Assembly (NCBI RefSeq): GCF_002607735.1
Contig: NZ_NBVR01000013.1
Location: 62,262 to 126,261, forward strand
Reading direction: 5' to 3'
DNA: 64,000 nt
Origin: Proteus alimentorum
GTDB lineage: Bacteria > Pseudomonadota > Gammaproteobacteria > Enterobacterales > Enterobacteriaceae
The notes under the pieces are model-generated. The model ran no database searches. It was not told the origin of the DNA and worked only from the letters and a program-made list of their open reading frames with translations. A program made the position numbers and the translations under genes. This document shows, piece after piece, positions 22,070-31,498 of the stretch (position 1 is the stretch's first letter; every line of letters begins with the position of its first letter).

Positions 22070-23557
22070 TTATTCAGATAATGTTTGAGCAAGCAAAATA
22101 ATACTCTTTTCAATTTCAATAGGATCATGAGCTGCATATCCTAATAATACACCTTGTTTCGGATAAGTTTGAATGCAGTAACGTGATAAAGGCTGTATGG
22201 CTAATCCAATTTCTCGTGATTTCTTCACAATATATTCTTCTGTATAGCCAGCTTGAAGCCAGCAGACAATATGGATGCCAGAGTCTGTCGGTTCAACACA
22301 GAAAACATGAGATAGATGTGTTTTTATGGCATGAGTTAACACTTGATAGCGTTCATAGCAGGCTTTTCGTATTCGCCTAACATGACGCGCATAATGCCCT
22401 TGAGAAATAAACAGCGCTAATGTTGCTTGCTCTAAAAAGCCAGAATGTGAATCAGTGTAGTATTTAGCGGCTTTAAATGTATCAACTAAAGGTAAAGGAA
22501 CGACTAAAAAGCCTAAACGAAACCCAGGATACATCATTTTTGAGAATGTACCGGCATAAATAACGCGCTGGGATTTATCTAAACCTTGTAGTGATTGAAT
22601 AGGTTTAGAGTGATAGCGAAATTCACTATTGTAGTCATCTTCGAAGATCCACATATTATTGGATGAAGCCCACTCTAATAACGCAATACGGCGTGAAAGT
22701 GAGAGGGTATTCCCTAAAGGAAATTGATGCGAAGGTGTTGTAAAAACAAGTTTTGCTTCAGGGCATTGCTCTATTCCTTGAGAAATATCCATTCCATCAA
22801 TATCTGAGCTGATTGGGTGTGATTTTATTCCATAAGACGTGAAGATCCCGCGTGCGCTGTCATAGCCAGGATCATCTAACCAAACGGTATCACCTTCTTT
22901 TAATAATACTCTGGCGGTAAGATTAATCGCTTGCTGTGTTCCATTTACAATAATGATTTGTTCAGGTTGGCAATAAAGGCCACGAGTTGATTGCATGTAT
23001 TGGCATATCATCTCTTTTAATGGTGTATAGCCTGTTGGCGAATTAAATGTTGCGAGTGCTTTTTTTGATTGCCGCCAAACTCGCCCTAATAATCTTCCCC
23101 AAAGCTCATGTGGAAAGAGAGCTACACACCCAACACCAACATGAAATATCGGATTACTATTGATATTCGGTTGTGATTGTTGCCAAAACGCTTGTGCTTT
23201 TTGCATATTGGGATTTAGCGTTTCTAATGGGTTTTCAATTGAGGGTGAAGAAGTTGAGTGGGGTGTTTTGATCCACTTATCTGAAATAATGGCATCAGGG
23301 ATTGTGCTTGAAACAAAAGTACCCGCACCGCGTCGAGTAAATAAATAACCTTCATCAATTAAACGTTCAAATCCTGCAATAACAGAATTACGAGAAATTG
23401 ACATCATTTCAGCTAAGGTACGGCTTGATGGTAGACGACTACCTGATGTTAAGCGCCCATCTAAAATAGCTTTTCTAATCGCGTGATAAACCTGAGAGCC
23501 AATAGGTCCTTCTTCTAAAACAAGGTTGGGAAAATAAGCTGTTTTTTTCTGTTTCAT
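22070..23557 (-). CDS. MocR/PdxR-type GntR regulator with aminotransferase domain
   Basis: This 495-residue protein fuses an N-terminal winged helix (GSQVYHAIRKAILDGRLTSGSRLPSSRTLAEMMSISRNSV, about 20-60) to a type I aminotransferase-like domain. A PLP lysine is expected in the YAGTFSKMMYPGFRLGF block near 330. MocR regulators sense PLP or amino compounds. The ATG at 23557 has GGATCC upstream and gives the normal N-terminus; more distal in-frame starts would overlap the opposite gene. It diverges from a GNAT acetyltransferase gene, whose promoter it may control. Confidence 0.85.
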   Translation of the reverse strand: MKQKKTAYFPNLVLEEGPIGSQVYHAIRKAILDGRLTSGSRLPSSRTLAEMMSISRNSVIAGFERLIDEGYLFTRRGAGTFVSSTIPDAIISDKWIKTPHSTSSPSIENPLETLNPNMQKAQAFWQQSQPNINSNPIFHVGVGCVALFPHELWGRLLGRVWRQSKKALATFNSPTGYTPLKEMICQYMQSTRGLYCQPEQIIIVNGTQQAINLTARVLLKEGDTVWLDDPGYDSARGIFTSYGIKSHPISSDIDGMDISQGIEQCPEAKLVFTTPSHQFPLGNTLSLSRRIALLEWASSNNMWIFEDDYNSEFRYHSKPIQSLQGLDKSQRVIYAGTFSKMMYPGFRLGFLVVPLPLVDTFKAAKYYTDSHSGFLEQATLALFISQGHYARHVRRIRKACYERYQVLTHAIKTHLSHVFCVEPTDSGIHIVCWLQAGYTEEYIVKKSREIGLAIQPLSRYCIQTYPKQGVLLGYAAHDPIEIEKSIILLAQTLSE

Positions 23558-23594
23558 AAAGTGGATCCTATAAAAACACAAAAAGTGTACCTTA
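23558..23594. promoter_or_regulatory. Possible MocR operator repeats in the divergent promoter
   Basis: Two similar direct sequences, AAAGTGGATCCTA (23558-23570) and AAAAGTGTACCTTA (23581-23594), are offset by about two helix turns. Direct repeats of the AAAGTGG type are known for PdxR-like regulators. The first repeat touches the regulator ribosome site, so it could act in autorepression. Assigned by eye only. Confidence 0.4.
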
Positions 23595-23684
23595 TTGAGA
23601 ACCAAAATTAAACGTACCATGACCATGATTAAAGGCAGGTGATACCTTTTTATAGCATTTATGAAAGTAGAAGGAAGTAACGAG

Positions 23685-24143
23685 ATGAGCACAATCCCAA
23701 TAACTGTTTCAATTCAGTTTGTTGAACAAGAGCATTATGCTCAATGGTTGCCACATTGGTTAAGTTATCAAGCATTTTATAAAGTTGAATTATCAGAAGA
23801 GATAACATTACAAACTTGGTCACGTTTTTTTGATGAAAAAGAGCCAGTTTATTGTGCCGTAGCGATGGAAGGTGAAAAGATGTTGGGTTTTGTTCATTAT
23901 CTTTTTCATCGCTCAACATGGGCTGAAAGTGATTTTTGTTATTTAGAAGATTTATTTGTTTCACCAGATACACGTGGTCGCCATATAGGTAAGCAACTTA
24001 TTGAGTTTGTTCATCAACAAGCAAAACAGCGTAATTGTGCTCGTTTATATTGGCATACGCAGGAAACTAATTTACGTGGTCAGCGCTTATATAACTGGGT
24101 GGCAGAAAAACCGGGTGTGATTGAATACCGTATGGCACTGTAA
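23685..24143 (+). CDS. GNAT family N-acetyltransferase
   Basis: This 152-residue acetyltransferase has the GNAT core YLEDLFVSPDTRGRHIGKQLIEFV (about 86-109), with the R-G-x-x-I-G-K acetyl-CoA loop, and a C-terminal LYWHTQETNLRGQRLYNW motif typical of small-molecule acetyltransferases. The start ATG at 23685 has GAAGGAAG seven bases upstream; the in-frame ATG at 23661 has none. It diverges from a MocR regulator. Such pairs often handle an amine or amino acid, but the substrate cannot be read from the sequence. Confidence 0.8.
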   Translation: MSTIPITVSIQFVEQEHYAQWLPHWLSYQAFYKVELSEEITLQTWSRFFDEKEPVYCAVAMEGEKMLGFVHYLFHRSTWAESDFCYLEDLFVSPDTRGRHIGKQLIEFVHQQAKQRNCARLYWHTQETNLRGQRLYNWVAEKPGVIEYRMAL

Positions 24144-24170
24144 AAGAACGTTAGATAGGACAGATAGGGT

Positions 24171-24205
24171 AGAAAAGAGATGGCAAGATTTGCCATCTCT
24201 TTTCT
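24171..24205. terminator. Bidirectional terminator between GNAT and Sel1-repeat genes
   Basis: A 15-bp perfect stem, AGAAAAGAGATGGCA with its complement at 24191-24205, lies between the converging genes. Confidence 0.85.
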
Positions 24206-24237
24206 GAAGTAGGGTTATTGATTCGATTTAATTTGGG

Positions 24238-24975
24238 TTAATTAAACGCTTGTTGGCAATAGAACTCATTGCCAACTTTTTTGGCTTCTTCACAAGCTTG
24301 TTTCATTAATTCGTCAGCTTTTTGCTTATTTGGTTCGATAATATGATATTGACCAGAGAACATAAAAGAAGCCATTGCTTGAGCAAATCCTTCAAACGTC
24401 ATTTCGTTTGCTTTTGCAAACCACATATTCGCTTTTTCAGTATCTACAGGGACATTACCCACTCCGCTATAAAGAACACCTAACCAAATCGGCGCATAAA
24501 CAAGTTCTGGTTGATGAGTTGTTGCAGCTTCTTCTAATAATGCAATTGCTTTTTTGTAATCTGTTTCACCCGATAAAGGGGCTATCAGCGTTGTCGCTAG
24601 ACTTATTTTTCCTCTTATACTTCCTTTATTCTCAGCGATTGTTGCTAATTTTCTTGCTTCAACATAATGGTTTTTAAAATAAGGATCAGCACTAAATAAA
24701 TAGAGATCAGCAAGTAATGCGTAGGCATCTGCATAGTCGTTTTTTATGGACTCATTTGCCCACAATTGTGCATTAAGCAGATTTTTTTCGACACCGGTTC
24801 CCATTAAATACATTTCGGCCAACTGATATTGAGCCTGTGCATTGTGATTTAGTGCTTCTTTGCGAGTATCTTCAAATTTTCTTTTGTCTTGCTCTTCAAA
24901 ATTAGCGTGTAAAGAAAAAGAGAAGAAAAGGGGCATTAAACTGATAAAGGTCGAAATAGATTTAATAAATGTCAT
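24238..24975 (-). CDS. Exported Sel1-like repeat (TPR-type) protein
   Basis: The 245-residue product begins with a signal peptide (MTFIKSISTFISLMPLFFSFSLHA). Sel1-like helical repeats follow, for example AQAQYQLAEMYLMGTGVEKNLLNAQLWANESI, DYADAYALLADLYL and WLGVLYSGVGNVPVDTEKANMWFAKA. Such repeats mediate protein-protein contacts in the periplasm or cell envelope. The start at 24975 is chosen for the signal peptide; no clear ribosome site precedes any of the candidate starts (24975, 24987, 25014). No specific function is recognisable. It diverges from murQ, but there is no evidence of a shared role. Confidence 0.72.
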   Translation of the reverse strand: MTFIKSISTFISLMPLFFSFSLHANFEEQDKRKFEDTRKEALNHNAQAQYQLAEMYLMGTGVEKNLLNAQLWANESIKNDYADAYALLADLYLFSADPYFKNHYVEARKLATIAENKGSIRGKISLATTLIAPLSGETDYKKAIALLEEAATTHQPELVYAPIWLGVLYSGVGNVPVDTEKANMWFAKANEMTFEGFAQAMASFMFSGQYHIIEPNKQKADELMKQACEEAKKVGNEFYCQQAFN

Positions 24976-25083
24976 GTAGAGTACCATTTGTAATGATTTT
25001 GAAGATCTTACCAATAATAATGGTATAAAAGCAGTTTATTTCTTCGGCTTAATCAAATAAATAACAATCCTGGGAGAGCGGTA

Positions 25084-25983
25084 ATGGCGATTGACCTTAG
25101 CAATCTTGTCACTGAAAGTAGAAATCACAACAGTGAAAATATAGACACACTTTCAACATTAGACATGCTAAAAGTCATTAATAATGAAGATAAAAAAGTG
25201 CCATTAGCAGTCGAGAAAACGTTACCTGAAATTGCTCAATTAGTTGATAAAGTTGCAATTGCTTTTTCGCAAGGTGGTCGCCTTATTTATTGCGGAGCAG
25301 GTACATCGGGACGATTAGGTATTCTAGATGCCAGTGAATGCCCACCAACCTATGGAACACCTCATGAAATGGTGATTGGTTTAATTGCGGGTGGACACAA
25401 GGCTATTTTACAAGCTGTCGAGAATGCAGAGGATAACCAAGAACTTGGTGAACAAGATTTACGCCAACTTAATTTTAATGAAAAAGATGTATTAGTGGGG
25501 ATTGCTGCAAGTGGTAGAACCCCTTATGTCATTGGTGCTTTAAATTATGCAAAATCATTAGGGGCTACAACGGGGGCAATTAGTTGCAATCCTGAAAGCC
25601 CTATTGCACAAATTGCGGATATTGCTATTACACCGATTGTGGGAGCCGAGGTGGTCACAGGATCATCACGAATGAAAGCGGGCACAGCACAAAAGCTTAT
25701 CTTAAATATGATAACTACGGGTGCGATGATAAAAATGGGTAAGGTATTTGGCAATTTAATGGTGGATGTTGAAGCCACTAACGCCAAACTGGTTGAACGC
25801 CAAATTCGTATTGTCATGCAAGCCACTGAGTGCGAAAGAGCGGTTGCTGAAGAGGCATTGTCACAATGTCAGCGTCACTGTAAAACGGCGATTTTGATGA
25901 TCTTAGCAGGTGTGGGTGCACAGCAAGCGACACAAATGCTTAATAAAAATAAAGGATTTATTCGAAAGGCGTTGGGTGAGTGA
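25084..25983 (+). CDS. murQ: N-acetylmuramic acid 6-phosphate etherase
   Basis: MurQ (299 residues) splits the lactyl ether of MurNAc-6-phosphate to give GlcNAc-6-phosphate in cell-wall recycling. The SIS domain is visible with [25 protein letters not shown] (about 62-86) and [18 protein letters not shown] near 137. The conserved [20 protein letters not shown] block lies near 195. The start ATG has GGGAGAGCGG upstream. No murP or murR is next to it. A hairpin follows before yicC, which is on the other strand. Confidence 0.95.
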   Translation: MAIDLSNLVTESRNHNSENIDTLSTLDMLKVINNEDKKVPLAVEKTLPEIAQLVDKVAIAFSQGGRLIYCGAGTSGRLGILDASECPPTYGTPHEMVIGLIAGGHKAILQAVENAEDNQELGEQDLRQLNFNEKDVLVGIAASGRTPYVIGALNYAKSLGATTGAISCNPESPIAQIADIAITPIVGAEVVTGSSRMKAGTAQKLILNMITTGAMIKMGKVFGNLMVDVEATNAKLVERQIRIVMQATECERAVAEEALSQCQRHCKTAILMILAGVGAQQATQMLNKNKGFIRKALGE

Positions 25984-26025
25984 TTTTCATTTATTAAAGA
26001 GAATGTTAAATTTTATTCTTGATAA

Positions 26026-26056
26026 AAGCCAGCAAATACAAGGTATCGGCTGGCTT
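26026..26056. terminator. Hairpin between murQ and yicC
   Basis: AAGCCAGC (26026-26033) pairs with GCTGGCTT (26049-26056) around a 15-base loop. It lies between converging genes; T-tracts are short, so efficiency is uncertain. Confidence 0.55.
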
Positions 26057-26085
26057 AATGATGGGCTGTAAACCGCTAAGAAATC

Positions 26086-26949
26086 TTACTCAATATTTTG
26101 GATCTGCTCACGCATTTGTTCAATTAAAACTTTTAATTCAATAGCTGAATTGGTGACTTCAGTATTAATTGATTTTGACGCTAATGTATTCGATTCACGA
26201 TTAAACTCTTGCATCATAAAATCAAGACGGCGGCCTACCGCTTCTTTTTTAACGAGGATTTTGCGCGTTTCCTTAACGTGAGCTTCTAATCTATCCAGCT
26301 CTTCAGCAACGTCTAAGCGTTGTGCTAACATCACTAACTCTTGTTCTAAACGATTATTATCAATTTGAACTTGTGCTTCTTCTAATTTGCTGGTTAAGCG
26401 TTCGCGTTGCCATTGTAAGATCTCTGGCATTTGAGCTCTGACTTTAACCACTTCTGCGCTAACCGCATCTAAACGTTGCTCAATAAGTGCTTTAAGGGCT
26501 TGTCCTTCAGCTTCACGGCTAGCAATAAATGCATCGATTGCGAGATCTAATTCAGCTAAAAGCTCTGTGCCAATGGCATCTAAGTCTTGCTCTTGTGCTG
26601 AAATGACACCCGGCCAACGTAAAATATCAAAAGGACTGATAGTACCTTCATGGCTGTGGCTTTTTACCCAATTGGCAGAAACAATCAGTTGTTTTGCGAG
26701 ATTTTCGTCAAGGTTAAGTTCGCCTTGAAAGCGAGCATTAAGATCAAAACGCAAGTTACATTCAATTTTTCCGCGCGTTAAGCGATTACGTAGACGTTCA
26801 CGAATAACAGGCTCTAAACTACGTAATTGCTCAGGTAAACGAATATAAGTTTCAAGGTAGCGTTGGTTTACGGAACGCAGTTCCCATGCAGCGCTACCCC
26901 AGTCTTTTTTAATGTCTCGGCGAGCAAAAGCGGTCATGCTACGGATCAT
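26086..26949 (-). CDS. yicC: YicC family endoribonuclease
   Basis: YicC (287 residues) belongs to a conserved stress-linked family, reported to act as an endoribonuclease that helps degrade small RNA. The N-terminus MIRSMTAFARRD and WELRSVNQRYLETYIRLPE block are diagnostic. The C-terminal DUF1732 region shows EELDRLEAHVKE and GRRLDFMMQEFNRESNTLASKS. The length equals the E. coli protein. It diverges from rph, the same arrangement as in E. coli. Confidence 0.95.
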   Translation of the reverse strand: MIRSMTAFARRDIKKDWGSAAWELRSVNQRYLETYIRLPEQLRSLEPVIRERLRNRLTRGKIECNLRFDLNARFQGELNLDENLAKQLIVSANWVKSHSHEGTISPFDILRWPGVISAQEQDLDAIGTELLAELDLAIDAFIASREAEGQALKALIEQRLDAVSAEVVKVRAQMPEILQWQRERLTSKLEEAQVQIDNNRLEQELVMLAQRLDVAEELDRLEAHVKETRKILVKKEAVGRRLDFMMQEFNRESNTLASKSINTEVTNSAIELKVLIEQMREQIQNIE

Positions 26950-27034
26950 AATAGGGTCTCAATAATGTAAAAGATGATACGATTATAACCCTATGCATCA
27001 ATACAAGGATAGGCATAAGCCATTTTAGGTCGTA

Positions 27035-27040
27035 TAATGC
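27035..27040 (+). promoter_or_regulatory. Minus-10 element of the rph-pyrE promoter
   Basis: A perfect TATAAT lies 36 bases before the rph start. No good minus-35 hexamer is seen 16-18 bases upstream, so the promoter call is moderate. Confidence 0.5.
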
Positions 27041-27075
27041 GCCCCCAATATGTCAGAGAAAGCGGAGATAACACC

Positions 27076-27792
27076 ATGCGTCCAGCAGACAGACAAGCAA
27101 ACCAAGTACGCCCTATTACCATTACTCGCCACTATACAAAACATGCTGAAGGTTCTGTATTAGTCGAATTTGGTGATACTAAAGTCTTGTGTAATGCCAC
27201 TGTAGAAGAGGGTGTACCACGTTTTCTGAAAGGACAAGGGCAAGGATGGGTGACCGCAGAATACGGCATGCTTCCTCGCGCAACAAATAGTCGTAATGCA
27301 CGTGAAGCGGCTCGTGGTAAACAAACGGGTCGCACTATGGAAATTCAGCGCTTAATTGCACGCTCATTACGTGCTGCGGTTGATTTAAAAGCATTAGGTG
27401 AATTTACCATCACGGTTGACTGTGATGTTATTCAGGCAGATGGCGGTACACGTACAGCCTCTATCTCTGGTGCTTGCGTCGCATTAGTTGATGCTTTAAA
27501 TAAAATGGTTGAAGAAGGTAAACTGAAAAAGAACCCTCTTAAATCAATGGTTGCAGCTGTATCTGTGGGCATTGTTGATGGTGAGCCATTATGCGATCTT
27601 GAATATGTTGAAGATTCTGCCGCAGAAACAGATATGAATGTGGTGATGATCGATGATGGTCGTATGATCGAGGTTCAAGGTACGGCAGAAGGTGCACCAT
27701 TTAGCCATGAAGAATTACTTGCTTTACTCGCCCTTGCAAAAGGGGGGTTAGAAAAAATATTTGAAGCGCAAAAAGAGGCGCTTAAGCAATAA
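27076..27792 (+). CDS. rph: Ribonuclease PH
   Basis: RNase PH (238 residues) trims tRNA 3' ends with phosphate and also degrades structured RNA. The start is ATG 27076 ([18 protein letters not shown]), 13 codons inside the longest open frame, with GGAG upstream. The active-site region [13 protein letters not shown]-type block ([22 protein letters not shown]) lies near 76-97, and [18 protein letters not shown] near 116. The frame is full length, unlike the frameshifted K-12 gene. pyrE follows, after an attenuator. Confidence 0.97.
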   Translation: MRPADRQANQVRPITITRHYTKHAEGSVLVEFGDTKVLCNATVEEGVPRFLKGQGQGWVTAEYGMLPRATNSRNAREAARGKQTGRTMEIQRLIARSLRAAVDLKALGEFTITVDCDVIQADGGTRTASISGACVALVDALNKMVEEGKLKKNPLKSMVAAVSVGIVDGEPLCDLEYVEDSAAETDMNVVMIDDGRMIEVQGTAEGAPFSHEELLALLALAKGGLEKIFEAQKEALKQ

Positions 27793-27807
27793 ATTTTATT
27801 TTTATAA

Positions 27808-27832
27808 GGCGACTGAGAAGTCGCCTTTTTTA
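27808..27832 (+). terminator. pyrE attenuator hairpin
   Basis: GGCGACT and AGTCGCC form a 7-bp stem with a GAGA loop, followed by seven T, 16 bases after the rph stop and 43 bases before pyrE. In E. coli, rph translation coupled to UTP-dependent polymerase pausing controls read-through into pyrE at an equivalent site. Confidence 0.85.
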
Positions 27833-27874
27833 TACCTAAAATTTGTCATCAAGTAACGTAGAGAGGAGAAAGAA

Positions 27875-28519
27875 ATGAAAGCCTACCAACGCCGCTTTAT
27901 CGAACTAGCATTAGCAAAAAATGTCCTGAAATTTGGTGAGTTCACACTGAAATCAGGAAGGGTGAGTCCTTATTTTTTTAATGCCGGTTTATTTAATACT
28001 GGGCGTGATTTGGCTTTACTGGGGCAGTTCTATGCGCAAACATTATTAGATAATAATGTGTCTTGTGATGTGCTGTTTGGACCCGCTTATAAAGGGATCC
28101 CTATTGCAACCACAACGGCAGTCGCATTGGTTGAACATCATGATATCGATATCCCTTACTGTTTTAATCGCAAAGAGGCTAAAGATCATGGTGAGGGAGG
28201 AACATTAGTAGGAAGCCCATTGAAAGGTAATGTTGTGATTGTTGATGATGTCATTACAGCAGGCACTGCAATTCGTGAATCAATGGAAATCATCAAACAG
28301 CATGATGCAACGCTTTCTGCCGTGTTATTAAGTTTGGATAGACAAGAGAAAGGGCGAGAAGAACTTTCTGCAATACAAGAGTTAAAACGTGACTATCAAT
28401 GCCAAGTGTATTCGATTATTACTTTGGATGATTTAATTAGTTACCTCAGTGAGAGCGAGACTCTGTCTGAGCATTTACCTGCAGTTAAAGCTTATCGTGA
28501 GCGCTATGGTGTGAATTAA
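27875..28519 (+). CDS. pyrE: Orotate phosphoribosyltransferase
   Basis: PyrE (214 residues) joins orotate to PRPP to make OMP in pyrimidine synthesis. The PRPP-binding motif is [21 protein letters not shown] (about 121-141). The catalytic loop around [13 protein letters not shown] carries the mobile Lys/His residues. The start has GAGAGGAGAAAG upstream. It is controlled by the attenuator just before it, and slmA converges from the other strand after a 308-base gap. Confidence 0.97.
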   Translation: MKAYQRRFIELALAKNVLKFGEFTLKSGRVSPYFFNAGLFNTGRDLALLGQFYAQTLLDNNVSCDVLFGPAYKGIPIATTTAVALVEHHDIDIPYCFNRKEAKDHGEGGTLVGSPLKGNVVIVDDVITAGTAIRESMEIIKQHDATLSAVLLSLDRQEKGREELSAIQELKRDYQCQVYSIITLDDLISYLSESETLSEHLPAVKAYRERYGVN

Positions 28520-28827
28520 TAAAGTTAATACGCGATAAACAAGTTGGTCGATTATAGATAAAAAAAAGCCCTCGCCCAATTATGGGCGGGGTGAGTAGTA
28601 CAATGAATCTTCTGCGACAATTATCACAGATATTGAAATATAAAAAGGACTTTTACAGCAGGGGCAAAGCGAGTCGCTAATGCCACAATGTAGGAACTGC
28701 ACGAGTGCCATTCCTGATAAATATATTTAGGTAACTCTGTACCAGAGGACGCATGTTAACACAAATAAGAAAAAAACGGCATATCTGTAAATTTCAAATT
28801 GTTGAGTTAAATCACGAGTCCATCATT
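28520..28827 (-). other. Long 3' region of slmA ending in a terminator; possible small RNA
   Basis: No protein gene is supported here. On the minus strand a GC-rich hairpin (CCCGCCC-ATAATT-GGGCGAG, plus 28571-28589) is followed by GGCTTTTTTT, a strong terminator about 240 bases past the slmA stop. Between them lies an imperfect palindrome at 28692-28715 (AGGAA-CT-GCAC-GA-GTGC-CA-TTCCT). The layout suggests a long 3' UTR or a separate small RNA. Confidence 0.5.
28560..28591 (-). terminator. Strong minus-strand terminator between pyrE and slmA
   Basis: The stem GCCCGCC-type repeat with a six-base loop runs into a T-tract on the minus strand (plus-strand AAAAAAA at 28560-28567). It has no T-tract on the plus strand, so it serves leftward transcripts only. 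Confidence 0.75.
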
Positions 28828-29430
28828 TCATTGTAACTGCGCCAAAATTAATGGCCAGCGGGCTTCAAATTCTTGAGTGGGTTGATAGCGAAATTCTGTG
28901 CGTACAAAGCGCGCTAGCATACCTTCACAAAAAGCGAGTAGTTGTGAAGCAAGCAACGCTTCATCATGTAAGAAAGCACTACCTTCACGAATTTTACGCT
29001 CTTTAATGACTTGTCGTAGTTGAACCTCAATGCGCTCATAGAGTTGATTGATTCGTCCTTGCAATCTGTCTTGTTCAAACATCAATGCATGACCCGTCAA
29101 AATACGAGATAGCCCCGGGTTTTTCTCAGCAAAACCGAGGATCAAGATAAGAATTAAGCGAATTCTTGCAACAGTGTCTTTTTCGTCTTTTAAAATCAAA
29201 TTAATACGAGAGACTAAGCTATCTTCAATAAACTCAATTAAGCTATCAAACATTTTGGTTTTACTGGGAAAATGTCGATAGAGCGCGGCTTCAGATACAC
29301 CAACAGTTGCGGCAAGTTTCGCCGTTGTGATGCGCTGACTACCGTCACTTGATTCCAACATTTGGGCAAGTGACTGTAAGATTTCATCCCGTCTATTTCT
29401 TTTCTTTTTGGTTTCTTTTTCTTCAGCCAT
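28828..29430 (-). CDS. slmA: Nucleoid occlusion factor SlmA
   Basis: SlmA (200 residues) is a TetR-fold DNA-binding protein that blocks FtsZ rings over the nucleoid. The helix-turn-helix is [29 protein letters not shown] (about 30-60). The C-terminal region [32 protein letters not shown] closely follows the family. The start is ATG 29430 ([16 protein letters not shown]); an upstream in-frame start would add nine residues. dut and coaBC lie upstream on the same strand. Confidence 0.96.
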   Translation of the reverse strand: MAEEKETKKKRNRRDEILQSLAQMLESSDGSQRITTAKLAATVGVSEAALYRHFPSKTKMFDSLIEFIEDSLVSRINLILKDEKDTVARIRLILILILGFAEKNPGLSRILTGHALMFEQDRLQGRINQLYERIEVQLRQVIKERKIREGSAFLHDEALLASQLLAFCEGMLARFVRTEFRYQPTQEFEARWPLILAQLQ

Positions 29431-29542
29431 GACTGATAAGGCCCCTGCTAAAAGCAAAACAAATCAGTAAACCTTTGCACTCAGGTTTTTAGTGCAAAGG
29501 GAGTGATATCGTCATTGATATAATTAATGCAAGACGTCTTTG

Positions 29543-29998
29543 TTATTGGCGGCCGGAGTGACCAAAGCCACCGCTACCACGTTCCGTTGCGGTAAAATCT
29601 TCAACAATATTAAATTCAGCTTGAACGACGGGTACGATAATCATTTGAGCAATACGCTCACCCGGTTCGATGGTGAATGCGGTTTGACCGCGATTCCAGA
29701 CTGACACCATCAGTTGACCTTGGTAGTCAGAATCAATCAGTCCAACTAAGTTACCCAATACAACACCGTGTTTATGACCTAAACCTGAACGAGGAAGCAC
29801 CATTGCTGCTAATCCTTCATCGGCAATATGTACCGCAAGACCTGTAGGTAATAATTCGGTTTGCCCCGGTTCAAGAACCAATGGTGCATCAAGGCAAGCG
29901 CGTAAATCTAAACCAGCAGAGCCTGTTGTGGCATAAGCAGGAAGTGGATATTCTTGACCAATACGTGCATCAAGGATTTTAACATCAATTTTTTTCAT
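29543..29998 (-). CDS. dut: Deoxyuridine 5'-triphosphate nucleotidohydrolase (dUTPase)
   Basis: Dut (151 residues) hydrolyses dUTP to dUMP, keeping uracil out of DNA and feeding dTMP synthesis. All five trimeric dUTPase motifs are present: [38 protein letters not shown] and the C-terminal [12 protein letters not shown]. Two ATG codons lie in tandem (29996-30001); the second gives the usual MKKIDVKIL start. It overlaps the end of coaBC by 14 bases, an operon conserved in enterobacteria. Confidence 0.96.
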   Translation of the reverse strand: MKKIDVKILDARIGQEYPLPAYATTGSAGLDLRACLDAPLVLEPGQTELLPTGLAVHIADEGLAAMVLPRSGLGHKHGVVLGNLVGLIDSDYQGQLMVSVWNRGQTAFTIEPGERIAQMIIVPVVQAEFNIVEDFTATERGSGGFGHSGRQ

Positions 29999-31196
29999 CA
30001 TAATGTTTGGCTATCTCGTCAAGTAGGCGATGGCTAAGTTGTGCTTTACTACTGTGTGGTAAGCGCGTTTCTCCATTAGCCCAAATAAGGTGTAATGCAT
30101 TGTTGTCACTGTTAAAGCCTTGATTTTCTACTGAAACATCATTGGCACAGATTAAATCGAGCTGCTTTTGTTCTCGTTTTTTGCGGGCATATTCTTCCAC
30201 ATTCTGGGTTTCGGCTGCAAATCCAACAACAAAAGGGCGGTGTTCAACCATTTTTCCGACACTCGCGACAATGTCGGGGTTTTTTACCATAGTGATGGTG
30301 ACTTCATCACCTTGTTTTTTTATTTTTTCAGTCGCGATAAGTTTAGCGCGGTAATCGGCAACAGCCGCACAACCAATAAAAATATCTTGTGAAGGTGCGA
30401 TTAACATCACCTGTTCATGCATTTCTTGTGCGCTTTCAACATCAATACGTTTAACACAAGCGGGTGTCGGTAATGTGACAGGCCCCGCGATAAGCGTGAC
30501 CTCAGCGCCACGTAATGCGGCTGCGTGTGCAATCGCAAACCCCATTTTTCCTGAGCTATGATTACTGATAAAACGCACGGGATCTAAGGCTTCACGAGTA
30601 GGTCCTGCGGTTATCGTAATTTTTTTACCTGCAAAATCTTGTGACTGTAAAGCAAGTTGTTTTTCGGCTAATGCGACGAGTGCGAGAGGATCTAACATTC
30701 GCCCAGGTCCTACATCACCACAAGCTTGACTACCAGAGTCAGGTCCCCAAATTAAACAGCCACGTCGCTCTAAAGCGGATAAATTTTCTTGTGTAATTGT
30801 GGCTCTGTACATTTGCTGATTCATTGCAGGTGCAATAGCGATAGGTGCGCTACTCGCTAAACAGAGCGTGGTAAGTAAATCATTTGCCATACCCACTCGT
30901 AAACGCGCAATAAGATCGGCAGTAGCGGGTGCGAGTATAATTAAATCAGCCCATTTGCCTAATTCAATATGCCCCATAGCGGCCTCTGCTGCCGGATCAA
31001 GTAAATCATCAGCAACAGGAAAACCAGAAACAGCTTGTAGTGACAAAGGTGTCACAAATGCATGAGCAGCGGGTGTCATTACAACTCGCACAATTGCGCC
31101 TTTATCACGTAAACGGCGTACAAGTTCAGGTGCTTTATAGGCCGCAATACCACCACTGATACCAAGAATAATCTTTTTGTCGTGAAGTGTAGTCAT
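29985..31196 (-). CDS. coaBC: Bifunctional phosphopantothenoylcysteine decarboxylase/phosphopantothenate-cysteine ligase
   Basis: CoaBC (Dfp, 403 residues) performs two steps of coenzyme A synthesis. The N-terminal FMN-dependent decarboxylase shows [18 protein letters not shown], the His of [24 protein letters not shown] and GDVGPGRML. The C-terminal ligase begins near residue 190 with [25 protein letters not shown]. The chosen ATG 31196 gives [12 protein letters not shown]; the longer frame would add 15 residues without support. dut overlaps its end. Confidence 0.96.
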   Translation of the reverse strand: MTTLHDKKIILGISGGIAAYKAPELVRRLRDKGAIVRVVMTPAAHAFVTPLSLQAVSGFPVADDLLDPAAEAAMGHIELGKWADLIILAPATADLIARLRVGMANDLLTTLCLASSAPIAIAPAMNQQMYRATITQENLSALERRGCLIWGPDSGSQACGDVGPGRMLDPLALVALAEKQLALQSQDFAGKKITITAGPTREALDPVRFISNHSSGKMGFAIAHAAALRGAEVTLIAGPVTLPTPACVKRIDVESAQEMHEQVMLIAPSQDIFIGCAAVADYRAKLIATEKIKKQGDEVTITMVKNPDIVASVGKMVEHRPFVVGFAAETQNVEEYARKKREQKQLDLICANDVSVENQGFNSDNNALHLIWANGETRLPHSSKAQLSHRLLDEIAKHYDEKN

Positions 31197-31364
31197 GATG
31201 AAATGCCTAAGTACATAAATAATTGTCCGTAATTTTACCACAAGGTAATCGTGAATTCGGAATTCTATGTAACCACATGTTTTATATATTAAATTTTTGC
31301 GATTTGTCTCGCATAAATTTGATGTGTGTCTTTTTTATACAAGATTAGCAGTTTATAGTAAATT

Positions 31365-31384
31365 AACTGTATAAAACAACAGTT
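31365..31384. promoter_or_regulatory. Candidate LexA (SOS) box upstream of radC
   Basis: The core at 31367-31382 fits CTGT-N8-ACAG exactly, with inner sequence ATAAAACA. It lies 117 bases before the radC start. The inner bases match the alternating AT consensus only partly. Confidence 0.45.
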
Positions 31385-31498
31385 GTTTTGCGGTTGGCAT
31401 TTAATGATGAGTGATGCTTCACCTAAATCTTAATGCTGATGTGAATAAATAAAATAGATCATTAATACCACGGCCTTTACTTATTAAGGAGTCCACGG

